Below, in pieces: positions 32,404 through 40,701 of a stretch of DNA of 64,000 nt (within the stretch, counting starts at the first letter, position 1; each line of letters starts with the position of its first letter). The notes under the pieces are model-generated. The model was given only the letters and a program-made list of their open reading frames with translations, searched no databases and was not told where the DNA came from. The position numbers and the translations under genes are program-made. Source of the DNA: Myxococcus stipitatus (GTDB lineage Bacteria; Myxococcota; Myxococcia; Myxococcales; Myxococcaceae); the NCBI RefSeq assembly GCF_038561935.1, contig NZ_CP102770.1, forward strand, positions 558,001 to 622,000. Direction: 5' to 3'.

Positions 32404-33393
32404 ATGCGTGTGATGGTTCTCCACGCACCCGGGCGACCGCTTCGAGAGGAGCGGTGGCCCGTTCCTCGTCCGGGGCCCCAGGAGGTGCTGCTGCGGGGGC
32501 ATGCATGCGCGGTGTGCCGCACGGACCTGCACCTGGTGGAGGGAGAGCTGCCCAGGCCCAAGCTGCCCGTGGTGCCGGGCCATGAAGTGGTGGCCACCGT
32601 CGTCGAGGCGGGCGCCGAGGTGATGGGGCTGGAGGTGGGCACCCGTGTGGGCGTGCCCTGGCTCGGGTGGACGTGCGGCCAGTGCCGCTTCTGCGTCTCC
32701 GGCCGGGAGAACCTCTGCGACTACGCCCGCTTCACCGGTTACCAGGTGGATGGCGGTTACGCCGAGTACACCGTGGCGCACCACCGCTTCTGCTTCCCGC
32801 TGCCGGCGAGCTTCCCGGACTTCCACGCCGCGCCGTTGATGTGCGCGGGGCTCATCGGCTTTCGCAGCCTGCGCATGGCGGGAGACGGTGAGCGGCTGGG
32901 GATGTATGGCTTTGGCGCCGCCGCGCACGTGCTCATCCAGGTGGCGCGATATCGAGGCCGGCGCGTGTTTGCCTTCACGCGGCCGGGGGACGAGGCGGGG
33001 CAGCACTTCGCGCGGGAGCTGGGCGCGGTGTGGGCGGGGGGCTCGGATGCCCTGCCGCCCGAGCGCTTGGACGCGGCCATCCTCTTCGCGCCCGTGGGGG
33101 CGCTGGTGCCCGCCGCGCTGCGCGCCGTGGACAAGGGCGGCGTGGTGGTGTGTGGCGGCATCCACATGAGCGATGTCCCGTCGTTCCCCTATGCGCTGCT
33201 CTGGGAGGAGCGCGTGGTGCGCTCGGTGGCGAACCTGACGCGGGCGGATGCGCTGGACTTCCTGGTGCTCGCGCCGTCGGTGCCCGTGCGCACCGAGGTG
33301 AAGGTGTTCCCGCTCTCCGCCGCGAACGAGGCGCTCACCGCGCTGCGCGAGGGACAGGTGCGCGGCGCGGCCGTGCTGGACCCGCGCGCGTAG
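32404..33393 (+). CDS. Zinc-dependent alcohol dehydrogenase (MDR family)
   Basis: A 329-residue enzyme from ATG 32404. Catalytic zinc ligands C38 and the GHE loop (H60, E61) are present, and the structural zinc cluster CGQCRFCVSGRENLC (C91, C94, C97, C105) is intact. The Rossmann fingerprint is weak but present (GMYGFGAAAHVLIQVA). It oxidises or reduces a short-chain alcohol or aldehyde with NAD(P). The sequence style is of the zinc-binding alcohol dehydrogenase group (AdhA/YhdH-like cousins); substrate unknown. It is flanked by the surface protein and the hibernation factor, co-oriented. Confidence 0.9.
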   Translation: MRVMVLHAPGRPLREERWPVPRPGPQEVLLRGHACAVCRTDLHLVEGELPRPKLPVVPGHEVVATVVEAGAEVMGLEVGTRVGVPWLGWTCGQCRFCVSGRENLCDYARFTGYQVDGGYAEYTVAHHRFCFPLPASFPDFHAAPLMCAGLIGFRSLRMAGDGERLGMYGFGAAAHVLIQVARYRGRRVFAFTRPGDEAGQHFARELGAVWAGGSDALPPERLDAAILFAPVGALVPAALRAVDKGGVVVCGGIHMSDVPSFPYALLWEERVVRSVANLTRADALDFLVLAPSVPVRTEVKVFPLSAANEALTALREGQVRGAAVLDPRA

Positions 33394-33578
33394 CCTTCCG
33401 AGGCGCGCCGTGGCGAATCGCCCCGCAGGGACTGCGTCCTGCTCCGTTTCGCCGCAAAGGCTGCGGAGGTGACGGGCGCGAGGGCTGACATTCCGAGGGG
33501 TTGGCGTTGGCCGGCCGGATGCAATGGGAAGGCTTGCAACCCGACCCCACGCGGATGGGGCCAGACCCGAGGCCAACG

Positions 33579-33917
33579 ATGAAGCGAGCGTTGCAGATCA
33601 CCTACCGGGGCATGCCGACGAGCGAGGCGCTCAACGAGCACATTCGAGACCACGCGGCGAAGCTGGAGCACTTCTTCGATGGCATCGTGGGCTGCCATGT
33701 CGTGGTGGACGAGCCGCACCGGCATCAGCACCACGGCCACCAGTTCCGCGTGCGCGTGGACCTGCACGTGCCCGGCAAGGACATCAGCGCGGGCCGCACC
33801 GCGGCGGAGCATGCCGCGCATGAGGACCCCTACCAGGCCGTGACGGAGGCGTTCGAGGCCGCGCGCCGACAGCTCCAGCACTACACGCAGGCGCACCACG
33901 AGCAGTATCGGCACTGA
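33579..33917 (+). CDS. Ribosome hibernation promoting factor, short HPF/RaiA type
   Basis: A 112-residue protein from ATG 33579. The alpha/beta fold of HPF/RaiA is visible: ALQITYRGMPTSEALNEHIRDHAAKLEHFF, then GCHVVVDEPH, FRVRVDLHVPGKDISAGR and DPYQAVTEAFEAARRQLQHY. It binds the 30S subunit in stationary phase or during development. The loop between strands 2 and 3 carries six His residues in ten (HRHQHHGHQ), richer than usual. The C-terminal extension of long HPFs, used for ribosome dimers, is missing, so it acts as a short form. Upstream ATGs in frame are not supported. Confidence 0.85.
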   Translation: MKRALQITYRGMPTSEALNEHIRDHAAKLEHFFDGIVGCHVVVDEPHRHQHHGHQFRVRVDLHVPGKDISAGRTAAEHAAHEDPYQAVTEAFEAARRQLQHYTQAHHEQYRH

Positions 33918-34032
33918 GGGGAAGGGCGGGGCCGCCGCCACCCGGGGGCCTGTTGGGGATGGAAGGACGTGAGCGAGTGGGTTAGACGGGGCGGCTCATC
34001 GCCGTGGCCGCACCCGCGTGGCGCACTCGCTC

Positions 34033-35478
34033 ATGACGTCCTCCACTCCCGACGCCCCTTCGCACGGGCGGCTTCGCCTCTGGCTGGGGCACCTGGCGCT
34101 GCCCCTCGTCGTGCTGGCCTGGGGGCTGTTCGTCGTCGCCCCCACGTGGGCCCAGGCCGCGCGTGCCTGCTTTCCGAACTTCGACCTGGGCATCTACACC
34201 CAGGCCTTCGCGCGCCTCTCGTTCGCGGACCCCAATCCCTGGCTGAGCGGGCGGCAGATCTTCATCTTCAACGACCACTTCGACCCCATCCTGTGGCTGG
34301 TGCAGCCCCTGACGGAGGTGCTGCCGGCGATGTGGGCGGGGCTGGTGGCCGAGTCCCTCCTGGTGCTGCTGTCGCTCGTGCCATTGGGGTGGCTGCACGC
34401 GCGGGGGCTCATGAGCCGCGAGTCCACGGTGCTGGCCGCGGGGCTCCTGCTGATGTCGGTGGGCGCCGTGGATGCGCTGCGATTTCCCATCCATCCCACG
34501 ACGTGGTCCGTGCTGCCGTGGGTGCTGGCGGGGGTGGCCTTCCACTTCCGCCGCAACGGGCTCCTGCTGGTGGCGCTGGTGCTGCTGTTCTCCTGCAAGG
34601 AGGAGTTCGCCTTCGTGGGCATCATGCTCGCGGTGGCGCTGTGGTTACGGGGAGACAGGCGTCACGCGGTGGCAACCCTGGTGTTGTCCGTCGCGTGGGT
34701 CGCGTGGGTCTACGGGGTGCGGCCCCGGCTCTGGGGGCACACGCAGGACCACGTCGAGCGGCTCGAGCGAGGGCTGGAGGAGGGCTGGCTGCACTACCTC
34801 TGGCTTCGCGTGCATCCCTCGCAGCTCGCGCGCGTGGGCACCTTGATGGTGGCCCTGGTGCCGCTCCTCTTCTGGACGTGGCGCGAGCGCCTGAAGCCGG
34901 ACTGGACCTGGATGCTGGTGCTGCTGCCCTTGTTGGGCATCCGCTTCCTGGGCATGGCCTGGCGCTTCCACTACGTCGCGCCGCTGATGGCCGCGGCGCT
35001 GATGAGCTTTCTTCCCGTCCTGCGCGCCCGCAGGCCCCCGGCCTGGGTGCTGGTGAGCACCTTCGTGCTGCTCATCACCACCAACGAGAACAACCTGCGC
35101 GCCGCGTGGCGGACGCTGGTGACGCCGCTCGAGTTCCCGGCCCGCTGCCCGGACGACCCGGCGCGGCTGGCCAGCATCTCCCGGGGCGTGGAGCTGCTCA
35201 CGCGCGAGCAGCAGCGCCCCGCGCTGCTGGGGGGCAACTTCGTGCCACTGCTCGCGCACCGGGATGAAATCTTCGCGTTGGGAGGGCCCTATCCGCCCGA
35301 GGGCCGCGCGTTCGAATGGGTGCTGGTGGAGAAGCCTCCGCGCGGGGAGATATGGCTCCTCTCCGCCGAGCGCATCCAGGAGCTCATCTCCCTCTGGCGA
35401 CAGGACGCGAACACCCAGGTCCTCATCGACGACCCGCACGTGTTCATGGCGAAGGGGCGCTTCACCCAATACCAGTGA
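34033..35478 (+). CDS. DUF2079 polytopic membrane protein
   Basis: A 481-residue protein, start ATG 34033 (GTG 34018 possible). About nine hydrophobic helices are visible, with the DUF2079 landmarks FPNFDLGIYTQAFARLSF, FNDHFDPILWLVQPL, RFPIHPTTWSVLPWV, LFSCKEEFAFVGIM and AWRFHYVAPLMAA. The family resembles GT-C-type membrane glycosyltransferases in topology. Function is unproven. It is followed by a terminator-like hairpin and by the red operon after 175 bases. Confidence 0.85.
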   Translation: MTSSTPDAPSHGRLRLWLGHLALPLVVLAWGLFVVAPTWAQAARACFPNFDLGIYTQAFARLSFADPNPWLSGRQIFIFNDHFDPILWLVQPLTEVLPAMWAGLVAESLLVLLSLVPLGWLHARGLMSRESTVLAAGLLLMSVGAVDALRFPIHPTTWSVLPWVLAGVAFHFRRNGLLLVALVLLFSCKEEFAFVGIMLAVALWLRGDRRHAVATLVLSVAWVAWVYGVRPRLWGHTQDHVERLERGLEEGWLHYLWLRVHPSQLARVGTLMVALVPLLFWTWRERLKPDWTWMLVLLPLLGIRFLGMAWRFHYVAPLMAAALMSFLPVLRARRPPAWVLVSTFVLLITTNENNLRAAWRTLVTPLEFPARCPDDPARLASISRGVELLTREQQRPALLGGNFVPLLAHRDEIFALGGPYPPEGRAFEWVLVEKPPRGEIWLLSAERIQELISLWRQDANTQVLIDDPHVFMAKGRFTQYQ

Positions 35479-35516
35479 GCCCGCGCTCGCGGCCCAGGGC
35501 CACCAGGCGAGCGGGC
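35479..35516 (+). terminator. Hairpin after the DUF2079 gene
   Basis: GCCCGCGCTCGC (35479-35490) pairs with GCGAGCGGGC (35507-35516) with a two-base bulge, starting right after the TGA. It separates this gene from the red operon. Confidence 0.5.
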
Positions 35517-35653
35517 CCCCGAGTGCGCGCTGGCGTGTGTAGGTGCTCGCCCTCTAGCGCGGAGGTGCTGGAGGGCCAGTGATTGGCGAACAGTCCTCCA
35601 CATCCCCTCACGCTTCGGCGGGAGGGGCGTTATCCTCGGGCCCTGTCCCCGCC

Positions 35654-36091
35654 ATGAATGCCCCGCGGCTCCAGGTGCTGCTGGTGGACGACGAGGCGCC
35701 GGTCCTCGCCACCACCGCGGCCGTGCTCTCCGAGGACTTCGACGTCCAGACCGCGCGCGACGCGCATGCCGCGCGGGTGCTGCTGGCGCGGAGCCGCTTC
35801 GACGTGCTGTGCACGGACCTCCACATGCCCGGGCCCAGCGGCATCCTGCTCCTGCGCGAGGCCGTCACGCAGGACCCGCACCTGGCGGGGGTGCTGGTGA
35901 CGGGCTGTCGCGAGTACCTCGACTGGAGGGACCGGTTGGATGCGCAGGGCCTCTTCTACCTGGTGCTCAAGCCGTACCAGCCCGCGGACCTCATCGCGAT
36001 GATCCACCGCGCCGCGGCCTCCGCGCGACTCAAGCGCGAGATGAGCCGGCTCACGTCGGGGCTGGCCGAGCACAAGTGGGGTCCTCGATGA
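35654..36091 (+). CDS. Response regulator, first gene of the red operon
   Basis: A 145-residue single receiver protein from ATG 35654. Acidic pocket D12-D13, phospho-acceptor D55 in LCTDLHMPGPSG, and K106 in LVLKPYQP are all present, so it should be phosphorylatable. The C-terminal tail is a short helix with no output domain. Its stop codon overlaps the start of redB by 4 bases (ATGA). By position it would be redA, but I recall only the names redB to redF with confidence. It likely works in the same phosphorelay or acts as a stand-alone adaptor. Confidence 0.85.
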   Translation: MNAPRLQVLLVDDEAPVLATTAAVLSEDFDVQTARDAHAARVLLARSRFDVLCTDLHMPGPSGILLLREAVTQDPHLAGVLVTGCREYLDWRDRLDAQGLFYLVLKPYQPADLIAMIHRAAASARLKREMSRLTSGLAEHKWGPR

Positions 36092-36717
36092 AGCGTCCCG
36101 CGTTCGCGCGGGGGATGTGGGTGGCGTTGGGGGTGCTGTGGCTCGCCGCCATGGGCGTGGGCTTCTCGCTCCTGACCCGACATTCCCTCACCCCTGGCGA
36201 TAGACAGGAGGCGCCGTCGCGCTGGCCCGAGGAGGCGCGTCCGCCGCGCGTCGAGGGGCGGCCCACGCTGGTGATGCTGGCGCACCCGCGCTGTCCCTGC
36301 ACGCGCGCGAGCCTGGGGGAGCTGGCGGTGGTGATGGAGCACGCCCGGGGCCGGCTGGATGCGCGCGTGCTGTTCCTCCGTCCGGAGGGGACGACCGGCG
36401 ACTGGACTCAAGGGGCCCTGTGGCGCGCCGCCGCCGGGATTCCGGGCGTCCGCGTGCTCGCGGATGAAGGTGGGACACAAGCCCGTTTGTTCGGAGCCGT
36501 CACTTCTGGACATTCCTTGCTCTATGATGCGGAAGGTCGGCTGCGCTTCAGTGGTGGGCTCACCGCGGCGCGAGGACACCGAGGAGACAATCCGGGGCGG
36601 GACGCCGTGGAGGCGCTGCTTCGGGATTCAGGTGGGTCGGGCGGGACGTCAGAGCACGGGGTCTACGGTTGCGCACTGGAGGAACCGCCCGGGGTCCGGG
36701 CCACGAACACCCCATGA
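36088..36717 (+). CDS. redB: RedB, membrane-anchored thioredoxin-like protein
   Basis: A 209-residue protein starting with an ATGA overlap to the upstream receiver gene. One N-terminal membrane helix (10-30), then a thioredoxin-like domain with a CPC motif (C69, C71) in HPRCPCTRASLGEL, followed by LDARVLFLRPEG and GHSLLYDAEGRLRFSGG. The CxC active site, in place of CxxC, is unusual for a redox protein and hints at thiol sensing or metal binding. Orientation puts the domain in the periplasm. In Myxococcus genomes the protein in this place is called RedB; I infer a sensing or maturation role for the kinase RedC. It overlaps redC by 4 bases. Confidence 0.75.
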   Translation: MKRPAFARGMWVALGVLWLAAMGVGFSLLTRHSLTPGDRQEAPSRWPEEARPPRVEGRPTLVMLAHPRCPCTRASLGELAVVMEHARGRLDARVLFLRPEGTTGDWTQGALWRAAAGIPGVRVLADEGGTQARLFGAVTSGHSLLYDAEGRLRFSGGLTAARGHRGDNPGRDAVEALLRDSGGSGGTSEHGVYGCALEEPPGVRATNTP

Positions 36718-38135
36718 AGCTCTCGGAGGACGTCAGCGGCCCGACGGTGGCATTGAAGGAGCGCGCCGTCCTGTTGTTCCGGGAGCACCTGGGCGCCGTG
36801 CGCCGCCGCACCGACCGCCTCTTCGCGGGGCTGATGCTGGCGCAGTGGGCCTTCGGCATCCTCGTGGCGCTCTTCGTCGCGCCCTACGGATGGGGAGGCA
36901 AGGATGGCGCGCCCCACGCGCATGTGTATGCCGCCCTCTTCCTGGGCGCGGCGCTCACCGTGTTCCCCATCGCGCTGGCGCGGTGGCGCCCGGGAGACGC
37001 GGCCACGCGGCACGGGGTGGCGCTGGCGCAGATGCTGTGGTCCTCGCTGCTCATCCACCTGACGGGTGGGCGCGTGGAGACACACTTCCACGTCTTCGTC
37101 TCGCTGGCCTTCCTCGCGCTGTACAGAGACCCGTGGGTGCTCCTGTCGGCGACGTGCGCCACCATCGCGGACCACATCATCCGAGGCTTCCTCTGGCCGG
37201 AGTCCGTGTATGGCGTCGTGGACCCGGAGTGGTGGCGCTTCCTGGAGCATGGCTTCTGGGTCGGCATCCTGGACATGGTGCTGCTGCACGCCGGACGCGG
37301 GATGCGGCGGGAGATGCGCGAGGTCGCGGTGCGGCGCGCGGAGCTGGAGCTGGCGCGCGAGCGCGAGGAGGAGAAGTCCGCCGCGTTGGACCGCGCGCTG
37401 CGTGAGCTGAGCGGCTTCCAGGAGCACCTCATCCGCGTGGAGAAGCTCGCCGCGGTGGGTCAGCTCGCCGCCAGCGTGGGTCATGAACTGCGCAATCCCC
37501 TGGCCGCCGTGCGCAACGCCCACGCCTACCTCTCCCGACGACTGAGTCGGGATGTGATTGGGGCGGCGGATGACCCACGGGTCCCCCAGTTCCTGGGGGT
37601 CATGGAGCGTGAACTGGGCGCGTGCGCCAAGATCATCTCCGACCTGTTGGACTTCGCGCGGGAGCGTCCCCCCGCGCTCCAGCCGTGTCCGTTGCGACCT
37701 CTGGTGGACGAGGCCATTGGCGTCGTGCCGCCGCGCGACGGAGTGCGCATCATCAATGAAGTCCCCGAGTCTCTCCCCGTGCCCAGTCTGGACAAGGAAC
37801 AGTTCCGTCAGGTCCTGGTGAACCTGGTGCAGAACGCGGTAGAGGCGATGCCAACGGGAAGGACGGGACAGGTTTCAGTGCTGGCGGAAGGACAAGACGC
37901 GGGGCCCTGGGCCATTCGCGTGATAGATGACGGGGCGGGCATCCCACCGGACGTGCTGCCCAAGATTTTCGAACCGCTTTTCACAACCAAGACGCGTGGG
38001 ACGGGCTTGGGACTGGCGATTGTGGCGAACATGGTGCAACGTCACGGAGGCACAATCTCTGTGCGAAGCGAAGCCGGCCGGGGTAGTGAATTCCATATTC
38101 ACCTTCCGGCAACCGCGGCGGCGCAGGCCGCATGA
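36714..38135 (+). CDS. redC: RedC, membrane sensor histidine kinase
   Basis: A 473-residue kinase from ATG 36714. Five to six membrane helices (about 36-195) form the input, with no periplasmic domain. A coiled linker (200-245) leads to the HisKA box ASVGHELRNPLAAVRNAH (H257), then the N box VLVNLVQNAVEAMP, G1 DDGAGIPPDVL, F and G2 boxes PLFTTKTRGTGLGLAIV. All catalytic elements are present. In M. xanthus RedC controls the timing of development; the literature describes RedC phosphorylating RedF, with RedD and RedE acting in a four-component relay. The membrane-embedded input suggests it senses a membrane signal or RedB. Confidence 0.92.
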   Translation: MKLSEDVSGPTVALKERAVLLFREHLGAVRRRTDRLFAGLMLAQWAFGILVALFVAPYGWGGKDGAPHAHVYAALFLGAALTVFPIALARWRPGDAATRHGVALAQMLWSSLLIHLTGGRVETHFHVFVSLAFLALYRDPWVLLSATCATIADHIIRGFLWPESVYGVVDPEWWRFLEHGFWVGILDMVLLHAGRGMRREMREVAVRRAELELAREREEEKSAALDRALRELSGFQEHLIRVEKLAAVGQLAASVGHELRNPLAAVRNAHAYLSRRLSRDVIGAADDPRVPQFLGVMERELGACAKIISDLLDFARERPPALQPCPLRPLVDEAIGVVPPRDGVRIINEVPESLPVPSLDKEQFRQVLVNLVQNAVEAMPTGRTGQVSVLAEGQDAGPWAIRVIDDGAGIPPDVLPKIFEPLFTTKTRGTGLGLAIVANMVQRHGGTISVRSEAGRGSEFHIHLPATAAAQAA

Positions 38136-38911
38136 TGGAGGACGTGGCTTTGGGCCCCGCTCGCATCCTTTTGGTCGACGACGAGGAGGGGCTGCGCATC
38201 ACGCTCGCGGCGAACCTGGAGTTGGAGGGCCACACCGTCCTGGAGGCCGCCAACGGCGAGGAAGCGCTGCGCCTCCTGGGAGAGCACACGGTGGACGTGG
38301 TGCTCAGCGACATGCGCATGCCGGGCTTGCACGGCGTGGACCTGTTGCGCCGCATCAAGCAGGCGCGCCCGGACATGCCCGTGGTGTTGATGACGGCCTT
38401 CACGGCGGAGGAGCTGGTGGAGGACGCGCTCGCCGAAGGGGCCTTCACCGTGTTGCCCAAGCCCTTCGACGTGGCGCACGCGCTGGACACCATCCTCCGC
38501 GCGGCGCGGGCGCCGCAGGTGTTGGTGGTGGACGACACGGAGCCGGTGGCGCGCGCCATGGTGCGCGCGCTGAGCACGGTGGGCCTGCGTGCGCGCGCCG
38601 TGTACAGCGGCGAAGAGGCGTTGACGTGGCTGCGTTCCGGCGACTTCGACGTGTGTGTGTTGGACCTGGTGATGCCAGAAATGAGCGGTCCTGAGCTGGT
38701 GGCCAAGGTGAAGGCGGCGGATTTGTCGGTGGCCGTTATTGCCATGTCCGGCCACGTGGTGCCGGAGCTGCTCCGGAAGGTGGCTGCGCAAGGCGCGGTG
38801 GTGTGTATGACGAAGCCGGTGCCTCTGCGGGAACTGGTGCAAGCCATTGCTCGGGTGCGCGGACAGCCTCGGGTGCAGGGGCCCGTCGGGCCTCCGGGTG
38901 TGAGGAATTGA
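38132..38911 (+). CDS. redD: RedD, dual-receiver response regulator
   Basis: A 259-residue protein made of two receivers and nothing else. Receiver 1 has D16-D17, phospho-acceptor D60 in VVLSDMRMPG and K110 in VLPKPF. Receiver 2 has D134-D135 in LVVDDTEPVARA, D178 in VCVLDLVMPEMSG and K228 in VCMTKPVP. Both are intact. It has no output domain, so it works as a phosphate relay between kinases, as reported for RedD. The gene overlaps redC by 4 bases (ATGA) and is followed by redE after 3 bases. Confidence 0.92.
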   Translation: MMEDVALGPARILLVDDEEGLRITLAANLELEGHTVLEAANGEEALRLLGEHTVDVVLSDMRMPGLHGVDLLRRIKQARPDMPVVLMTAFTAEELVEDALAEGAFTVLPKPFDVAHALDTILRAARAPQVLVVDDTEPVARAMVRALSTVGLRARAVYSGEEALTWLRSGDFDVCVLDLVMPEMSGPELVAKVKAADLSVAVIAMSGHVVPELLRKVAAQGAVVCMTKPVPLRELVQAIARVRGQPRVQGPVGPPGVRN

Positions 38912-38914
38912 CGG

Positions 38915-39664
38915 ATGGGCGTGCGTGCAGACCTCCAGGCGCGGGAACGGGCCGCGGTGGCGGATGTCGTGGCCTCCACGCTGCGGCATGACCTCCGCAA
39001 CAAGCTGGCCAGTGTCCGCAATGCGTCGTTCTACCTGATGCGGAAGATGCAGAAGACCGACGCCTGGAGTTCCGATGCCCGGGTGGAGGCCTTCTTCCAG
39101 TTGATCGACCGGGAGCTGGCGGCGGCGGAGGAGGTGCTGACGCGCAGGGCGCCGGTGGCCAGCAGTGAGCGGCCGCTGTGCCATGCGGGCGAGGCGGCGG
39201 AGCGCGCGCTGCTGGAGGCGCGGGTGCCGGAGCACGTGAAGGTGGAGCGCGACTTCCGGGCGCGTGGCTCGGTGCCGCTGGACGTGGAGGACCTGGCGCT
39301 CCTGATGCGCTGTCTGGTGGACAACGCGGTGGAGTCCATGCCGCGCGGGGGTCTGCTCACGGTGCGGACCTGGGACGTTGAAGAAGGGGAGGGAGGCGTC
39401 TCCCTCCGCGTCGAGGATGTGGGAGAGGGGCTGGCGCCAGAGGCCTATTCGCGCGCCTTCGAGCCCTTCTATTCAACACGACCCGGCCATGCGGGGCTGG
39501 GATTGAACATCGTGCAGCGGTTGGTGCTGCGCAATGGGGGGAAGGTGGCATTGGACGGAGGCCCTTCCGGGGGCACTCACGTCGAGATCCACTTCCCCAA
39601 CCGCCCGGAGGCGGGGGGGCGGAAGCGGACCGCGGTGCAGGAAGAGATATGGGGGAGCAAGTGA
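38915..39664 (+). CDS. redE: RedE, soluble histidine kinase
   Basis: A 249-residue cytoplasmic protein with no sensor domain. The H box is STLRHDLRNKLASVRNASF (H25), the N box LLMRCLVDNAVESMPRG, and the ATP lid VEDVGEGLAPEAYSRAFEPFYSTRPGHAGLGLNIV, so it is a minimal HisKA/HATPase. The H box begins almost at the N-terminus, so input must come from another protein. In M. xanthus RedE is described as receiving phosphate from RedD and acting on RedF. It is read with redF through overlapping TGATG. Confidence 0.9.
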   Translation: MGVRADLQARERAAVADVVASTLRHDLRNKLASVRNASFYLMRKMQKTDAWSSDARVEAFFQLIDRELAAAEEVLTRRAPVASSERPLCHAGEAAERALLEARVPEHVKVERDFRARGSVPLDVEDLALLMRCLVDNAVESMPRGGLLTVRTWDVEEGEGGVSLRVEDVGEGLAPEAYSRAFEPFYSTRPGHAGLGLNIVQRLVLRNGGKVALDGGPSGGTHVEIHFPNRPEAGGRKRTAVQEEIWGSK

Positions 39665-40074
39665 TGGAGACGAGCTGGACCTTCGGGCGATGCCTGCTGC
39701 TGGTGGAAGATGACCCGTCCAACCGGATGACGCTCGCGGCGCTGCTGGAGGAAGCGGGCTTCGCGGTCGTCACAGCGGGTTCGTATTCAGAAGCGGAGAA
39801 GTGGCTCAACCACCCCAGACCCATCGACGCGGTGCTGCTGGATCAGAGCCTGGGTGATGGCTTTGGAACGGGGTTGATTCCGTTGGTGCGTCACCACATG
39901 CCCGGGGCGAAGGTCGTGTTCGTCACCGGCGCGGACAGTGCCATCGACATGCCGGTGGATGCGGTCTTCCGGAAGGGAGACCACTTCGAGGCGTTGTTGG
40001 CGTTCCTGTTCAAGCTGTTGCCCCAGCGGCCGCTGGGGATGTCGTCGGCGGCGCAGGGTCCTCGCAGGCCCTGA
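39664..40074 (+). CDS. redF: RedF, single-receiver response regulator
   Basis: A 136-residue receiver from ATG 39664 (overlap with the redE stop; an ATG 39649 upstream is possible). E15-D16-D17, phospho-acceptor D60 in AVLLDQSLG and K104 in VFRKGDHF are present; the usual conserved Thr position is T88 in FVTGAD. No output domain, so it acts by protein contact. It is the last gene of the operon and converges with the SnoaL-like gene 5 bases later. In M. xanthus phosphorylated RedF is the regulated output that restrains development. Confidence 0.9.
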   Translation: METSWTFGRCLLLVEDDPSNRMTLAALLEEAGFAVVTAGSYSEAEKWLNHPRPIDAVLLDQSLGDGFGTGLIPLVRHHMPGAKVVFVTGADSAIDMPVDAVFRKGDHFEALLAFLFKLLPQRPLGMSSAAQGPRRP

Positions 40075-40079
40075 GCGTC

Positions 40080-40493
40080 TCAAGCCGGAGGGGAGGGGGC
40101 CGGCTCGGGGGTGGTGATGCTGTGGGCGAGGACAACCCACCAGCGCCCCTCACGACGCTGGCAGACGTCGGCGAACTCGCTGATGTCGTTGATGACGGTG
40201 CCATCCGACAAGCGGACCCGCGCGAGCTGAGTGCCTGTCAGGATTCCCGTCTCACCAAAAACGTGCGCTCGTACGTTCTGGGTCTCCAGCGAGAGGATGT
40301 CTGCCTCGAGCGTGGAGACGGAGTCGAGGAACGCGGCCCTGTCTGACTCCACGGCGCCCGCGCCGCGAAAGACAAAGTCTTCCGCCATGAAGTTCTTCAG
40401 CGACTGCGTATCGCGCGTGTGGATGGCGCGGACAATCGCTTGTTCCAAGGACAGCAGGGCCTGGACATCCTCGACGCTCCGGGGGTTGCGCAC
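40080..40493 (-). CDS. SnoaL-like/DUF4440 nuclear transport factor 2 fold protein
   Basis: A 137-residue protein from GTG 40493; the longer frame above it lacks conserved content. The NTF2 cone fold is visible: SLEQAIVRAIHTRDTQSLKNFMAEDFVFRGAGAVESDRAAFLDSV, then ILSLETQNVRAHVFGETGILTGTQLARVRLSDGT and RREGRWWVVLAHSI. Such proteins are small enzymes, immunity proteins or ligand-binding subunits; the DUF4440 subgroup is mostly of unknown use. It is convergent with redF and divergent from the AgmX-like gene. Confidence 0.85.
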   Translation of the reverse strand: MRNPRSVEDVQALLSLEQAIVRAIHTRDTQSLKNFMAEDFVFRGAGAVESDRAAFLDSVSTLEADILSLETQNVRAHVFGETGILTGTQLARVRLSDGTVINDISEFADVCQRREGRWWVVLAHSITTPEPAPSPPA

Positions 40494-40542
40494 GGACGTG
40501 AGTCTATGTGCCGGGTTGGATAGCGGACAACGATAGGGGCGT

Positions 40543-40617
40543 ACGGGGAACCCCCGTGAAAGCCCGTGGGACAGCGGACATCCGCCCCGCGCGAGGACGC
40601 GCGAGTGTCCGGGGCGG
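40543..40617. promoter_or_regulatory. Two inverted repeats in the SnoaL/AgmX intergenic region
   Basis: ACGGGG-AAC-CCCCGT (40543-40557) is one dyad. CCGCCCC (40582-40588) and GGGGCGG (40611-40617) form a second, enclosing a third small dyad GCGCG/CGCGC. They sit in the 208 bases between divergent genes and could be operators or an attenuator. Also a repeated AGCGGACA at about 40522 and 40573. Inference only. Confidence 0.3.
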
Positions 40618-40701
40618 GACAGTCGGACTGGCACCAACAGAACCCATCCCTAGGTTGCTTGCCCTGGAGCGGGAACGGCCACGCGGTCGAGGGGAGGGTG
40701 G

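Noticed and set aside
29773-33576. A 1267-codon minus-strand frame across several genes
   Set aside because: It crosses the stress gene, surface protein, alcohol dehydrogenase and hypothetical gene; its content is composition artefact.
35530-35560. Possible sigma54 promoter before the red operon (CTGGCGTGTGTAGGTGCTC)
   Set aside because: The GG and GC elements are 11 bases apart rather than 10, and no second site supports it.
40494-40637. N-terminal extension of the SnoaL-like protein
   Set aside because: The extra codons are Arg/Pro-rich with no NTF2-fold content and run through the dyad-rich intergenic region.
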